From positions 1 through 42,740 of the forward strand of contig CAJUNS010000011.1 in NCBI GenBank assembly GCA_910587995.1: DNA of 42,740 nt, read 5' to 3'. The DNA comes from an uncultured Oscillospiraceae bacterium. Its GTDB lineage: Bacteria; Bacillota_A; Clostridia; Oscillospirales; Acutalibacteraceae. Positions 23,701 through 30,626 of the stretch are shown piece by piece. The notes beneath the pieces were generated by a model that worked only from the letters and a program-made list of their open reading frames with translations, was not told the origin of the DNA and ran no database searches. The position numbers were made by a program, and so were the translations under genes. Numbering within the stretch: position 1 is the stretch's first letter; every line of letters begins with the position of its first letter.

Positions 23701-24341
23701 TTTTCGGCCTTTTCCGCCTGCTCCTTCAAAGGGCCCACCCGGCTTTCCAGCTCCGCGAGAATGTCCCGCAGGCGCACCAGATTCTCCTCGGCCTTCAAAA
23801 GCCGCCGCTCAGACTCCTCCTTCCGGTAGCGGAACCGGGAGATGCCCGCCGCCTCTTCAAAAATCTCCCGCCGGTCCTCGGATTTAGCCCCCACAATGCT
23901 GTCGATTTTGCCTTGGCCGATGATGGAATAGCCGTCCCGGCCCAGGCCCGTATCCATAAAGAGCTCGTTCACGTCCCGCAGGCGCACGGTGCTTTTGTTA
24001 ATCAGATACTCGCTCTCCCCGGACCGGTAGTACCGCCGGGTGATGGCCACCTGATCGTTGTCAAAGGGCAGGGCCCGGTCAGCGTTGTCGATGGTGAGAG
24101 TGACCTCCGCGAAGCCCAGGGCCTTGCGCTGGGGGGTGCCGCCAAAGATCACGTCCTCCATCTTGGAGCAGCGCAGGGTCCGCAGGGACTGCTCCCCCAT
24201 CACCCAGCGCATGGCATCGCTGATGTTGCTTTTTCCGCTGCCATTGGGCCCCACCACCGAGGTGATGCCCCGCTCGAAGCTTAACGTGGTCTTATCCGGA
24301 AAGGTCTTAAAGCCTTGCAGTTCCAGTGATTTTAGAATCAT
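20778..24341 (-). CDS. smc: Chromosome segregation ATPase SMC
   Basis: ABC-type ATPase that forms rings with ScpA/ScpB and organises the chromosome. The 1187-aa protein has Walker A GPNGSGKSN (31-39), a long coiled coil, the hinge with GICGPVTRLLTVPREYAVAL and the Gly motif GGSLTGGARAK in the centre, a second coiled coil, and the C-terminal signature LSGGEKALVAISIYFA followed by Walker B FCVLDEIEAALDD. AGGAG nine nt before the ATG at 24341 fixes the start at MILKSLELQGFKTF; the 20 extra upstream codons are not used. In most Firmicutes rnc and smc are close; here four accessory features lie between the radical SAM gene and smc. Confidence 0.97.
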   Translation of the reverse strand: MILKSLELQGFKTFPDKTTLSFERGITSVVGPNGSGKSNISDAMRWVMGEQSLRTLRCSKMEDVIFGGTPQRKALGFAEVTLTIDNADRALPFDNDQVAITRRYYRSGESEYLINKSTVRLRDVNELFMDTGLGRDGYSIIGQGKIDSIVGAKSEDRREIFEEAAGISRFRYRKEESERRLLKAEENLVRLRDILAELESRVGPLKEQAEKAEKFIRYDGEKKGLEIGIWLETLERSGRALREQEEKIGTIRAQHQEIEEELEALAQRAEENYRETNDCTAAMDRLRGEAAGLDEQALRVEGETGVLQNEIAHNAQDAQRLEGQIQAAQQSHEEAQKDMDQKREDMARQEARMQRSRKELVDYAARLEELRRDADQATREIEKAALELAGVNASLSEERVKLSSAQSSRGEIELRAQALEESAEQTAQREAAARQEAEELRQMLEETQRELEAQENAVRGYQLRLEGRKKRAQTAQEELDRLTLDANEQLRRAKLLEDLERNLEGFAQSVKAVMREAGRGMLRGICGPVTRLLTVPREYAVALETALGAAMQNIVVETEQDAKGAIHFLKQREIGRATFLPLTTIKGHVLDPREMEGMPGFVGVASRLCGCDPKYGGVRDSLLGRVAVAEDLDSAVAIAKRTGYRFRVVSLDGQVVNAGGSLTGGARAKNSGLLSRSAEIERIREKAAGLRAQADQAAQARKQAQEELSACEAQLNAAFGELNARQEERAQLSAQSAQCQRELESIRESGLALEQEQAGARSRLEELAQAEAASQEALTGLEAQAAAWDKKSRELTGNRQERLDRCEEINETVQGLRMEEFSAQKDRDALAAALAELEARQRDSQGVQARLREEIAALAERTGELEREIGENQERINGMRQEAQAKREEVERGAQRRTELEQEAASLRDREREAASRRENAGRELARLQERSDGLQKEYDGVITRLWEEYELTRREAEEQGASIEDLPAAQRRLAELKNKIKALGAVNVGAVVEYQEVSERYGFLNQQVGDAEKAKAELLSLITELTAHMKEQFVERFAQINQNFGSIFRELFGGGGAELSFTDPTEPLTSGIDIKVHPPGKIVTHIESLSGGEKALVAISIYFAIMRVNPPPFCVLDEIEAALDDVNVARFAQYLRRMTGKSQFITITHRRGTMEGSDMLYGVTMQDQGISKLLALKTDEAAEFSS

Positions 24342-24446
24342 CCGTTCAAACTCCTGTTTTCCTATTCCATGTCTTGATGGTGAGGCGGTTCCGCGGTCCA
24401 CCGGCCGGAGCGCTTACGGTCCAAACAGCCGCCTGGAATTCGGCCC

Positions 24447-24610
24447 TAGAGTCTGTCTTAAAACTCCGAAAACCGTCTTTTTGTCCAGAGACAAACGGTT
24501 TCTGTGTTAAAAATCCTCGAAATACGAAAGTATTTCTTGCGGTTTTCGCCTTGAAACTGTCCGCCCTGAACAAAAATACTGGCTTTTCTCTGGTTTCAAA
24601 ACAGACTCTA
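24447..24610. mobile_element. 164-bp foldback MITE with TA-flanked terminal inverted repeats
   Basis: The ends are inverted copies: TAGAGTCTGTCTTAAAAC at the left and, read inward from the right, TAGAGTCTGTTTTGAAAC (two mismatches in 18). The outer TA on both sides fits a TA target duplication as made by IS630/Tc1-type transposases. The two halves are imperfectly complementary over nearly their full length (for example CTTTTTGTCCAGAGACAAACG on one arm matches ATTTTTGTTCAGGGCGGACAG on the other) and meet in a perfect GAAATAC-GAAA-GTATTTC hairpin. It is AT-rich, encodes nothing, and sits in the 324-bp gap in front of smc. The flanks (24342-24446 and 24611-24665) show no gene or promoter. Confidence 0.85.
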
Positions 24611-24665
24611 GTTTCGTATGTTCCGGCCTCCGGCGGCGCGGGGGCGTGTGCCTTCGCTGCCGGCA

Positions 24666-25605
24666 TTACTCCCCAGCCAGCCTCTGGGTGAACGTCTTGT
24701 GGGTGTCCGCCATGCCCTCCCGCAGGTAAAAGCGGTGAGCCCCGGCCCGGCGGTGGCTGCTGGAAACCTCCAGCACCAGACAGCCCCGCTCCACGGCCAG
24801 GCTTCTGGCACGGTCCAGCAGGGCCTTGCCAATGCCCTGGCTCCGGCATGCCGGGTCCACAGAGAGCTCCAAAACCTCGGCCACCGCCCCGCAGTGGTGG
24901 AGCTGTTCCTCCATCCGCAGGTTTAAAAAGCCAACGGTTCTCCCTTCCGTCTGACAGATCAGGCCGGTGCAGCTGCCGCCCTCCCGCTGCCGCCGGAAGA
25001 TTTCCTGGAAGTCCTCATAGGGAAAGCGGGCCTCCTCCAGCAGGCAGATCAACCGGTAGACGTCTTCCACATCCTCTGGCAGAGCCTCTCGAATAAACAG
25101 GCCCCGGTTTTGGGCCAGATAGGTTTCCCGGTCCAGATAAAAAAGCGGACCGCCGGTTTCGTCCTCTCCGGCCCGGGCCATGCCGGCCTTTTCCATGACC
25201 CGGTACGAGGCCCGGTTGTCCCGGCAGCAGCCGCCGTTGACAAAAGGGACCCTGGCCCTTTGAAAAGCGTAGTCCAACAGGGCCCGGGCCGCCTGGGTGG
25301 CAAAGCCCCGTCCCCGGCGCTCCGGTACAATGGAGTAAAACAGGTGCAGCTGGTCTCCAGAGGTTCCGTCCAGGCCGCACCAGCCAATGAAGGTCTTGGG
25401 GTCCTCCCGCTCCGTCACCGCCAGGCACAGGTGGTAAATCTGCCCCGGGCGGTTTTTTTTGATGGTTTTCCTCCATCCGCTCCAGGACTTTTTCCGCCTC
25501 CTGCCGGGGGATGGGGCCCTGCTCCATGTCCCATAGGCGGGCTACTTCCTCCCCGTCTTCCGGTTCGGCTGTTCGCAAAATCAAGTCCTCTGTGGTAAGC
25601 CGCAT
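24666..25605 (-). pseudogene. Double-GNAT acetyltransferase interrupted by a frameshift in an A8 tract
   Basis: Translation starts at the ATG at 25605 (SD GGGAGGA, one base after the preceding stop) with MRLTTEDLILRTAEPEDGEE, a GNAT start, and runs to ENHQKK, where a run of eight A on the minus strand (plus-strand T at 25453-25460) puts the ribosome out of frame. Removing one A restores KNRPGQIYHLCLAVTERED and the reading continues to the stop at 24666. The restored protein of about 312 aa would hold two GNAT domains: the first with PERRGRGFATQAA as acetyl-CoA loop, the second with DPACRSQGIGKALLDRA. Without slippage the second domain could only be made from internal starts. It could be a pseudogene, a phase-variable or slippage-controlled gene, or a read error in a homopolymer. 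Confidence 0.75.
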
Positions 25606-25606
25606 T

Positions 25607-26104
25607 TTAATCCTCCCGCCCATCGATAATCCCTTTCATCTCCGCCGCCACCTGCCGGGGCGTTTTGCCGTCGGTGTGGATGACATAATCCCCAGGGTAG
25701 TGGGGCAGGCGCAGCCACTCCAAGGAGCACTCGTTCTGGTCGCCCCGCTTTTTATGGCGCTGGCGCAGGTTCTCCTCTGTGCAGGTGAGGGTAAAGCCAA
25801 TGGCCTCATAGCCGGTTTCGGGGATATTTTTCAAAATGCCCTGGCGGATGTTCTCATACATAAGCACCACCGAAGAAAACACCACATAGTCAAAGCCCAG
25901 CCGCAGGTAGTTGGACAGCACGGCGGACATGGCCTTGTCCCCCTCCCGCAGGCGGGGGTCGTCCAGCCGGAAGGGATTGACGCACCAGCACCAGTCTCCA
26001 TCCAGGTAAGCGGCGTTCTCGTACATTTGAAAGAGCAGGTCCCCCGCCGCCGATTTTCCCACGCAGGGGGAACCGGAAAGGATGATCAGTTTTTGCTTTT
26101 TCAT
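25607..26104 (-). CDS. P-loop kinase-like protein (AAA/shikimate kinase type)
   Basis: Small P-loop NTPase, 165 aa, with Walker A GSPCVGKS (11-18), DGDWCW after the first helix (position of the substrate-binding Asp in small-molecule kinases), and an R-rich lid segment ENLRQRHKKRGDQ. This layout fits kinases that phosphorylate small molecules or antibiotics, but the substrate cannot be told. ATG at 26104 has GGAGG six nt upstream. It ends one base before the frameshifted GNAT gene, so the two formed a translationally coupled accessory pair inserted between the radical SAM gene and smc. Confidence 0.75.
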   Translation of the reverse strand: MKKQKLIILSGSPCVGKSAAGDLLFQMYENAAYLDGDWCWCVNPFRLDDPRLREGDKAMSAVLSNYLRLGFDYVVFSSVVLMYENIRQGILKNIPETGYEAIGFTLTCTEENLRQRHKKRGDQNECSLEWLRLPHYPGDYVIHTDGKTPRQVAAEMKGIIDGRED

Positions 26105-26182
26105 GGTTGGCCTCCAGGTCCTTTTTCCTAATCATAACCGAAAGAGCGCTTTTTTTCAAGCCTTAGCTGCAAACGGGATTGT

Positions 26183-26256
26183 CCAAACCACAGAGAGAAC
26201 CATTTGTGTTCCCCCGCCCGTAGGGCGGGGGCTCCTGATTTAAGGAGCCCCTTTTT
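26183..26256. repeat. Hairpin repeat E (copy 1)
   Basis: AACCACAGAGA, six variable bases, ATTTGTGTT, then a 9-bp stem CCCCCGCCC/GGGCGGGGG with loop GTA (26211-26231). The same module is found at 36450-36505. It is followed by a second stem GGGGCTCCT/AGGAGCCCC (26228-26236 with 26243-26251) and five T on the plus strand. The stop codon of the radical SAM gene lies in this second loop, so the repeat abuts or overlaps the gene end. Confidence 0.65.
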
Positions 26257-27262
26257 GGACGCCCGGCCCGGCTGCCACCCGAAACTCCCCTGCCGGGACC
26301 GCCTCCGCCTGCGCCAGCGCCACCTGGTACCCAGCCCCGGCCAACCGCTTCAGGTTCTCCCGCTTCTGCCCCAGCGCGGTGGAGAACTCCCGGGGGTTCA
26401 CCTCCACCCGGTAGCGCCCTGGACCGCCCAGGGCCTTTTTCAGCCGGTACAAAAAAAGCCGGCTCTCCACCAGCTGCCGGAAGGCCGGGTGATAGGGCCC
26501 TGCCAGCCGCCTTTGCTCCAGCTCCGGACCTGGGTGCAGCCCCATACGGATCACCGCCGCCCCGGCCTTCTGGAACCGCTCCAACAAACGGGCGCACAGT
26601 TCCACCGCCTCTTCCAGGCTCTGGGGCCGGTAAAGCCCCGCCTCATACAGCCGGGCCAGCTCTGTCCCCGGAAGCACCAGGGTGGGATAAATCCGCACGG
26701 TTTTGGGCTCCAGCCCAATTAACGCCTCCGCCGTTCGCAAGGTTTTCTCCGGCGTGTCTTTGTAGAGCCCGGTCATCATCTGCAAGCCCAGCTCAATGCC
26801 CGCCTCATGGAGGCGCTCCGCCGCCCGCGCCGTGTCTTGGGCGGTATGCCCCCGCCGGTTGGCCGCAAGCACCCCGTTGTCCATGGACTGCGCCCCCAGC
26901 TCCACAGCGGTTACCGGGTAGGCTTTCAAAATGTCCAGCACCTCCCGGCCCACCGCGTCCGGCCGGGTGGAGCACCGAATGCCCCGAAAGCCATACCGGG
27001 CCACCGCCTGGGCTCCGGCTTCCAGCAGCTCCAGCATATACTCCCGCTGGATGGCGGTAAAGCTTCCCCCAAAAAAGGCAATCTCCGTTTCCCTCCGCCG
27101 CTCTCCCAGAGAGGCGGAGGCGGCCCGGGCGGCTTCCTCCACATCAGCGGCCCGGGGCGGCGGGGCCTGGACCCGGCCGGTGATGGCCCGCTGCTCGCAG
27201 AAGCTGCACTGCTGGGGGCACCCCAAATGGGGCACAAAGATGGCGATATTGGCGTGCCTCAA
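26240..27262 (-). CDS. Elp3-like radical SAM protein
   Basis: Radical S-adenosylmethionine enzyme of unknown substrate. The 340-aa protein has a CX3CX2C cluster site (Cys15, Cys19, Cys22 in GCPQQCSFCEQ), a GGSFTAI loop, the AVELGAQSMDNGVL segment and GLQMMTGLYKDTPE, all matching the Elp3/MiaB/NifB-like group commonly encoded next to rnc and smc in Clostridia; it lacks an acetyltransferase domain. The start ATG at 27262 overlaps the end of rnc by 4 bp (coupled translation). The last few codons run into repeat element E. Confidence 0.9.
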   Translation of the reverse strand: MRHANIAIFVPHLGCPQQCSFCEQRAITGRVQAPPPRAADVEEAARAASASLGERRRETEIAFFGGSFTAIQREYMLELLEAGAQAVARYGFRGIRCSTRPDAVGREVLDILKAYPVTAVELGAQSMDNGVLAANRRGHTAQDTARAAERLHEAGIELGLQMMTGLYKDTPEKTLRTAEALIGLEPKTVRIYPTLVLPGTELARLYEAGLYRPQSLEEAVELCARLLERFQKAGAAVIRMGLHPGPELEQRRLAGPYHPAFRQLVESRLFLYRLKKALGGPGRYRVEVNPREFSTALGQKRENLKRLAGAGYQVALAQAEAVPAGEFRVAAGPGVQKGAP

Positions 27263-27939
27263 TAGCCCATCAGCTCCAGGGCCTCCCGGGCGGCTTGCTG
27301 CTCGGCCTCTTTCTTGCTGCGCCCGCCCCCTTTGCCGATGACATTGCTGTTTAGGTGCACCTCCACCGTAAAATGCTTCTGGTGGTCCGGTCCGCTCTCC
27401 CCGGTGAGCACATACTCCAGCCGTTCCTCCGGGTTCTGCTGGATGATCTCCTGCAAGGTGGTTTTATAATCTTTAAAGGCCTTGCTGCCCCGGGTCTTGG
27501 CGGCAGGGGCCACAAACCGCAGAATAAAGGCCTTGGCCTGGCCCAAGTCCCCGCTGTCCAGGTAAATGGCCGCCGTGGTGGATTCAAACACATCCGCCAA
27601 AATGCTCGCCCGCTCCCGGCCTCCAGAGTGCATCTCCCCGTGGCTCAGGCGCAAAAAAGTACCTGCCTCCAGGCTCTTGGAAAACCCGCACAGGGATTTT
27701 TCACACACCAGCGCCGCCCGGGTCTTGGTCAGCTGGCCCTCCGGCAGGTCGGAGTAATGGGTGAACAGATACTCCGCCGTTACAAAGCCCAGCACCGAGT
27801 CGCCCAAAAATTCCAGCCGCTCATAGCTGCCGCATTTGTGCTCGTTGGCATAAGAGGAGTGGGTCAGCGCTGTCTCCAAAAGCTGCTTGTTTTGAAAGGT
27901 ATAGCCGATCTTCTTCTCATATTCCTCAATGGGTCTCAT
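27259..27939 (-). CDS. rnc: Ribonuclease III
   Basis: Cuts double-stranded RNA in rRNA processing and mRNA turnover. The 226-aa protein has the catalytic signature ERLEFLGDSVLGFVTAEYLF (about residues 40-60), the second acidic site ADVFESTTAAIYLD, and a C-terminal double-stranded-RNA-binding domain ending in GRSKKEAEQQAAREALELM. ATG at 27939 has GGAGG six nt upstream; the longer frame is not used. In many Firmicutes acpP precedes rnc; here the 266 bp upstream contain only repeats. Confidence 0.96.
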   Translation of the reverse strand: MRPIEEYEKKIGYTFQNKQLLETALTHSSYANEHKCGSYERLEFLGDSVLGFVTAEYLFTHYSDLPEGQLTKTRAALVCEKSLCGFSKSLEAGTFLRLSHGEMHSGGRERASILADVFESTTAAIYLDSGDLGQAKAFILRFVAPAAKTRGSKAFKDYKTTLQEIIQQNPEERLEYVLTGESGPDHQKHFTVEVHLNSNVIGKGGGRSKKEAEQQAAREALELMGY

Positions 27940-27953
27940 AGTTTGCCTCCGGG

Positions 27954-28003
27954 TTAAGGAACTCTTTGGAAAAAAGCTCCTTAACAATCTTCAAAAAACT
28001 TTA
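27954..28003 (-). repeat. ~50-bp hairpin repeat, copy A
   Basis: On the minus strand: AAAGTTTTTTGAAGATTGTT, then the hairpin AAGGAGCTTTTT / AAAGAGTTCCTT (27956-27967 with 27971-27982). Relative to copy B two positions changed so that minus-strand RNA keeps pairing by G-U, while the plus-strand RNA would have A-C mismatches. It is part of a tandem duplication with copy B. Confidence 0.8.
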
Positions 28004-28094
28004 TGTCGTGACGCTGGACCTGGAACGCGCACAGTGTGCTCATTGTATGGCTTGCTCCCGCCGCTTTATTTCTGCTCATTCTTCTCTCCCGCCC

Positions 28095-28145
28095 TTAGGG
28101 AACTTTTTGAAAAAAGTTCCCTAAGAACCTTCAAAAACTTTTACA
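28095..28145 (-). repeat. ~50-bp hairpin repeat, copy B
   Basis: Minus strand AAAAGTTTTTGAAGGTTCTT followed by a perfect 12-bp hairpin AGGGAACTTTTT / AAAAAGTTCCCT (28097-28108 with 28111-28122). It lies 61 bases past the plsX stop. Together with copy A and the intervening plsX-tail-like stretch (28051-28094, resembling 28191-28235) it marks a 140-bp tandem duplication spanning 27954-28235. Confidence 0.8.
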
Positions 28146-28205
28146 CGTCTGTTGCGGGTGGGGAGAGGCTGCTGGGCGCTCGGTTTGGGGCTTGTTGCTG
28201 CCGCC

Positions 28206-29228
28206 TTATTCCTGCTCATTCTCTCCCGCGCTGCCGCCAGCCAGGGCGTCCCGCATTTTATCCACATAGCGGGACTGGGTGCAGTCCCGGACTAGGCGCA
28301 GGGCGTTTTTCACTGCCGGGGCCTTGGCGTTGCCGTGCATCTTAAAAACCGGCTTCGCCGCGCCTAAAATGGCTGCGCCGCCATAGGTGTTGTAATCCAT
28401 GGTTTTCTTAAGGCCTTGCAGGTCTCCATAAATCATAGCCGCCGCCAGCTTATTTTTGGCCGACTTCTTGAAAATATCCTTCACCATGCCCACTATGGCC
28501 AAGGCCGTGCCCTCATAGAGCTTTAGCACCGTGTTCCCCGTGAAGCCGTCCGCCACTACCACATCGCAGTGGCCGTAAGGAATATCCCGGGGCTCAATGT
28601 TCCCCACAAAGTTCAGGCCAGGGCAGTCCTTTAAAAGGCCGTAGGCGTTCTGGCGCAGGGGGTCGCCCTTGTGGGACTCGGTACCTACGTTCACCAGCCC
28701 CACCCGGGGCGATTTTACCCCCATCACCTGCTCCATATAGATGGAGCCCATGAGCCCAAACTGTAACAGCATCTCCGGCCGGCACTCCACATTGGCCCCC
28801 GCGTCGGAGATCATAAAGAAGCCCTGGGCGCTGGGCAGCACCGGCGCGAAGGCCACCCGTTTGACCCCCTTAATGCGCTTGACAATCATAGTAGCGCCCA
28901 CGGTCAGGGCCCCGCTGTTCCCCGCGCTGGCAAAGGCCTCCCCCTGGCCCTGGGCCACGGCCCGCAGGCCCGCCGCCATAGAGCTCTCGGATTTCTCCTT
29001 CAGCACACTCCCGGGCTCGTCCTCCATGGCCAGCACGTCCGGGCAGTGGAGCACCTCCATCTTGTGAAAGGCGGCTTCCACCCCCTTCTCCTTGGCGCAG
29101 GCCAGCAGCTTGTCCTTGTCTCCGGCCACGGTAATGTCCACGCCCAGCTCTTCCACCGCCTGGGCGCAGCCCAATAGAATCTCCCCCGGCGCGTTGTCTC
29201 CGCCAAAACCATCTATAATAATTCTCAT
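28206..29228 (-). CDS. plsX: Phosphate acyltransferase PlsX
   Basis: Makes acyl-phosphate from acyl-ACP for phospholipid synthesis with PlsY. The 340-aa protein begins MRIIIDGFGGDNAPGEILLG (the DxxGGDxAP start of the family), carries ASAGNSGALTVGATMIVKR, the FFMISDAGANVECRPEML segment and VVADGFTGNTVLKLYEGT. Length is normal. ATG at 29228 has GGGAG upstream. The usual partners fabD, fabG and acpP are not next to it. Its last codons (ending NEQE) are duplicated, without the rest of the gene, 140 bp downstream. Confidence 0.96.
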   Translation of the reverse strand: MRIIIDGFGGDNAPGEILLGCAQAVEELGVDITVAGDKDKLLACAKEKGVEAAFHKMEVLHCPDVLAMEDEPGSVLKEKSESSMAAGLRAVAQGQGEAFASAGNSGALTVGATMIVKRIKGVKRVAFAPVLPSAQGFFMISDAGANVECRPEMLLQFGLMGSIYMEQVMGVKSPRVGLVNVGTESHKGDPLRQNAYGLLKDCPGLNFVGNIEPRDIPYGHCDVVVADGFTGNTVLKLYEGTALAIVGMVKDIFKKSAKNKLAAAMIYGDLQGLKKTMDYNTYGGAAILGAAKPVFKMHGNAKAPAVKNALRLVRDCTQSRYVDKMRDALAGGSAGENEQE

Positions 29229-29289
29229 CCCATCGTCTCCCTTTCTATGCTGTCATCCTGCCTCCGGCGTTTGAGCCGGGGAGGGCTCC

Positions 29290-30609
29290 TCAGGACATAA
29301 AATTCTCTTCCGAAAACTTCTGAAGGTCCGCCAGCGCCCTCTCCGCCAGGGCCAGATAGCGCTGGCGTTTGTCGCGGACGCGGTTGGGCAGGGGCGGGAG
29401 GATGCCGAAGTTGGCGCCCATGGGCTGGAAGTCCTTGCCCGCGTAGCCGGAGATGTACCGGCTCAGGGCCCCCATCATGGTGGTCTCGGGCAGAATCAGG
29501 GTCTCCTGGCCCCGCAGCCGCCGGGCCGCGTTGAGCCCTGCCAGAATGCCCGAGGAGGCCGACTCCATATAGCCCTCCACGCCGGTGATCTGCCCCGCGA
29601 AAAACAGCTGGGGCCGCTGGCGCAGGGAGTAGTCCGCGTCCAGAAGCTGGGGGGAATTGAGGAAAGTGTTCCGGTGCATCACCCCATAGCGGACGAACTC
29701 CGCGTCTTCCAGGCCCGGTATCATCCCGAACACCCGCTTCTGCTCCCCGAATTTCAAGTTGGTCTGAAAGCCCACCAGGTTGTAGAGGCTGTTCGCCCGG
29801 TTCTCCGTGCGCAGCTGCACCACCGCCCAGGGGCGGTGGCCCGTCCGGGGGTCCACCAGGCCCACCGGCTTCATGGGGCCATAGCGGATGGCGTCCCGGC
29901 CCCGGGAGGCCATCACCTCGATGGGCATGCAGCCCTCATAGACCTTGGGATTCTGCACGTCCACATCGTGCCGGGGAGCCCGCTCCGCGCCCAGCAGGGC
30001 CTCGATGAAGGCCTCATACTCCGCCTTGTTCATGGGGCAGTTGATGTAATCCCCATCTCCCTCGCCCCGGCCGTAGCGGTCGGCGGTAAAGCAGCGCTCC
30101 ATATCCAGGCTCTCCCGGCTGACAATGGGCGCGGCCGCGTCAAAAAAGCTGAGGCCGCCCCCGCACAGCCGCTGGATGTCCTCCGAAAGCGCCTCCGCGG
30201 TCAGGGGCCCTGTGGCAATGACAGCGAAGCCCTCTGGCAGCTCCGTCCGCTCTTCTCTTCGAATGGTAACCAGCGGGCAGCTCTCCAGGGCCTGGGTGGC
30301 CAGCCGGGAAAATTCCTCCCGGTCCACCGCCAGCGCGCCCCCCGCCGGGACCTTGGACCGCTCCGCGCAGTCCGTCAGCAAAGAGCCCAGCCGGCGCATT
30401 TCCTCTTTTAACAACCCGGCGGCGCTCTCCAGGCGGGCGGCTTTTAGGGAGTTGGAGCAGATCAGCTCCGCGAACCCGGCGCTTTTGTGGGCGGGAGAAA
30501 ATTTCTGGGGCTTCATCTCCACAAGCTCTACCGCCACCCCCGCCCGGGCAATCTGCCACGCCGCCTCGCACCCGGCCAGTCCCGCGCCTATTACTGTGAT
30601 TTTTTCCAT
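29290..30609 (-). CDS. trmFO: Methylenetetrahydrofolate-tRNA uracil-5-methyltransferase TrmFO
   Basis: Flavin- and folate-dependent enzyme that makes ribothymidine at position 54 of tRNA. The 439-aa protein starts with an FAD-binding GAGLAGCEAAWQIA (7-20), contains ICSNSLKA and the catalytic Cys-bearing segments found in TrmFO (CPMNKAEYEAF, EGCMPIEVMASRG, FFAGQITGVEGYMESASSG), and ends with the Gly-rich YISGYAGKDFQPMGANFG. ATG at 30609 with GGAGG seven nt upstream fixes the start; the longer frame overlaps topA and is not used. It follows topA by 17 bp. Confidence 0.96.
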   Translation of the reverse strand: MEKITVIGAGLAGCEAAWQIARAGVAVELVEMKPQKFSPAHKSAGFAELICSNSLKAARLESAAGLLKEEMRRLGSLLTDCAERSKVPAGGALAVDREEFSRLATQALESCPLVTIRREERTELPEGFAVIATGPLTAEALSEDIQRLCGGGLSFFDAAAPIVSRESLDMERCFTADRYGRGEGDGDYINCPMNKAEYEAFIEALLGAERAPRHDVDVQNPKVYEGCMPIEVMASRGRDAIRYGPMKPVGLVDPRTGHRPWAVVQLRTENRANSLYNLVGFQTNLKFGEQKRVFGMIPGLEDAEFVRYGVMHRNTFLNSPQLLDADYSLRQRPQLFFAGQITGVEGYMESASSGILAGLNAARRLRGQETLILPETTMMGALSRYISGYAGKDFQPMGANFGILPPLPNRVRDKRQRYLALAERALADLQKFSEENFMS

Positions 30610-30626
30610 TTGGCCTCCTTCCGGCC

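Noticed and set aside
24342..24849. Small open frames running across the MITE in front of smc
   Set aside because: They cross the terminal repeats and the gene ends in different frames and show no family features.
24666..25605. Programmed ribosomal frameshifting as the certain cause of the GNAT frameshift
   Set aside because: The A8 run allows slippage, but there is no upstream SD-like stimulator or clear downstream pseudoknot, so pseudogene or read error are equally likely.
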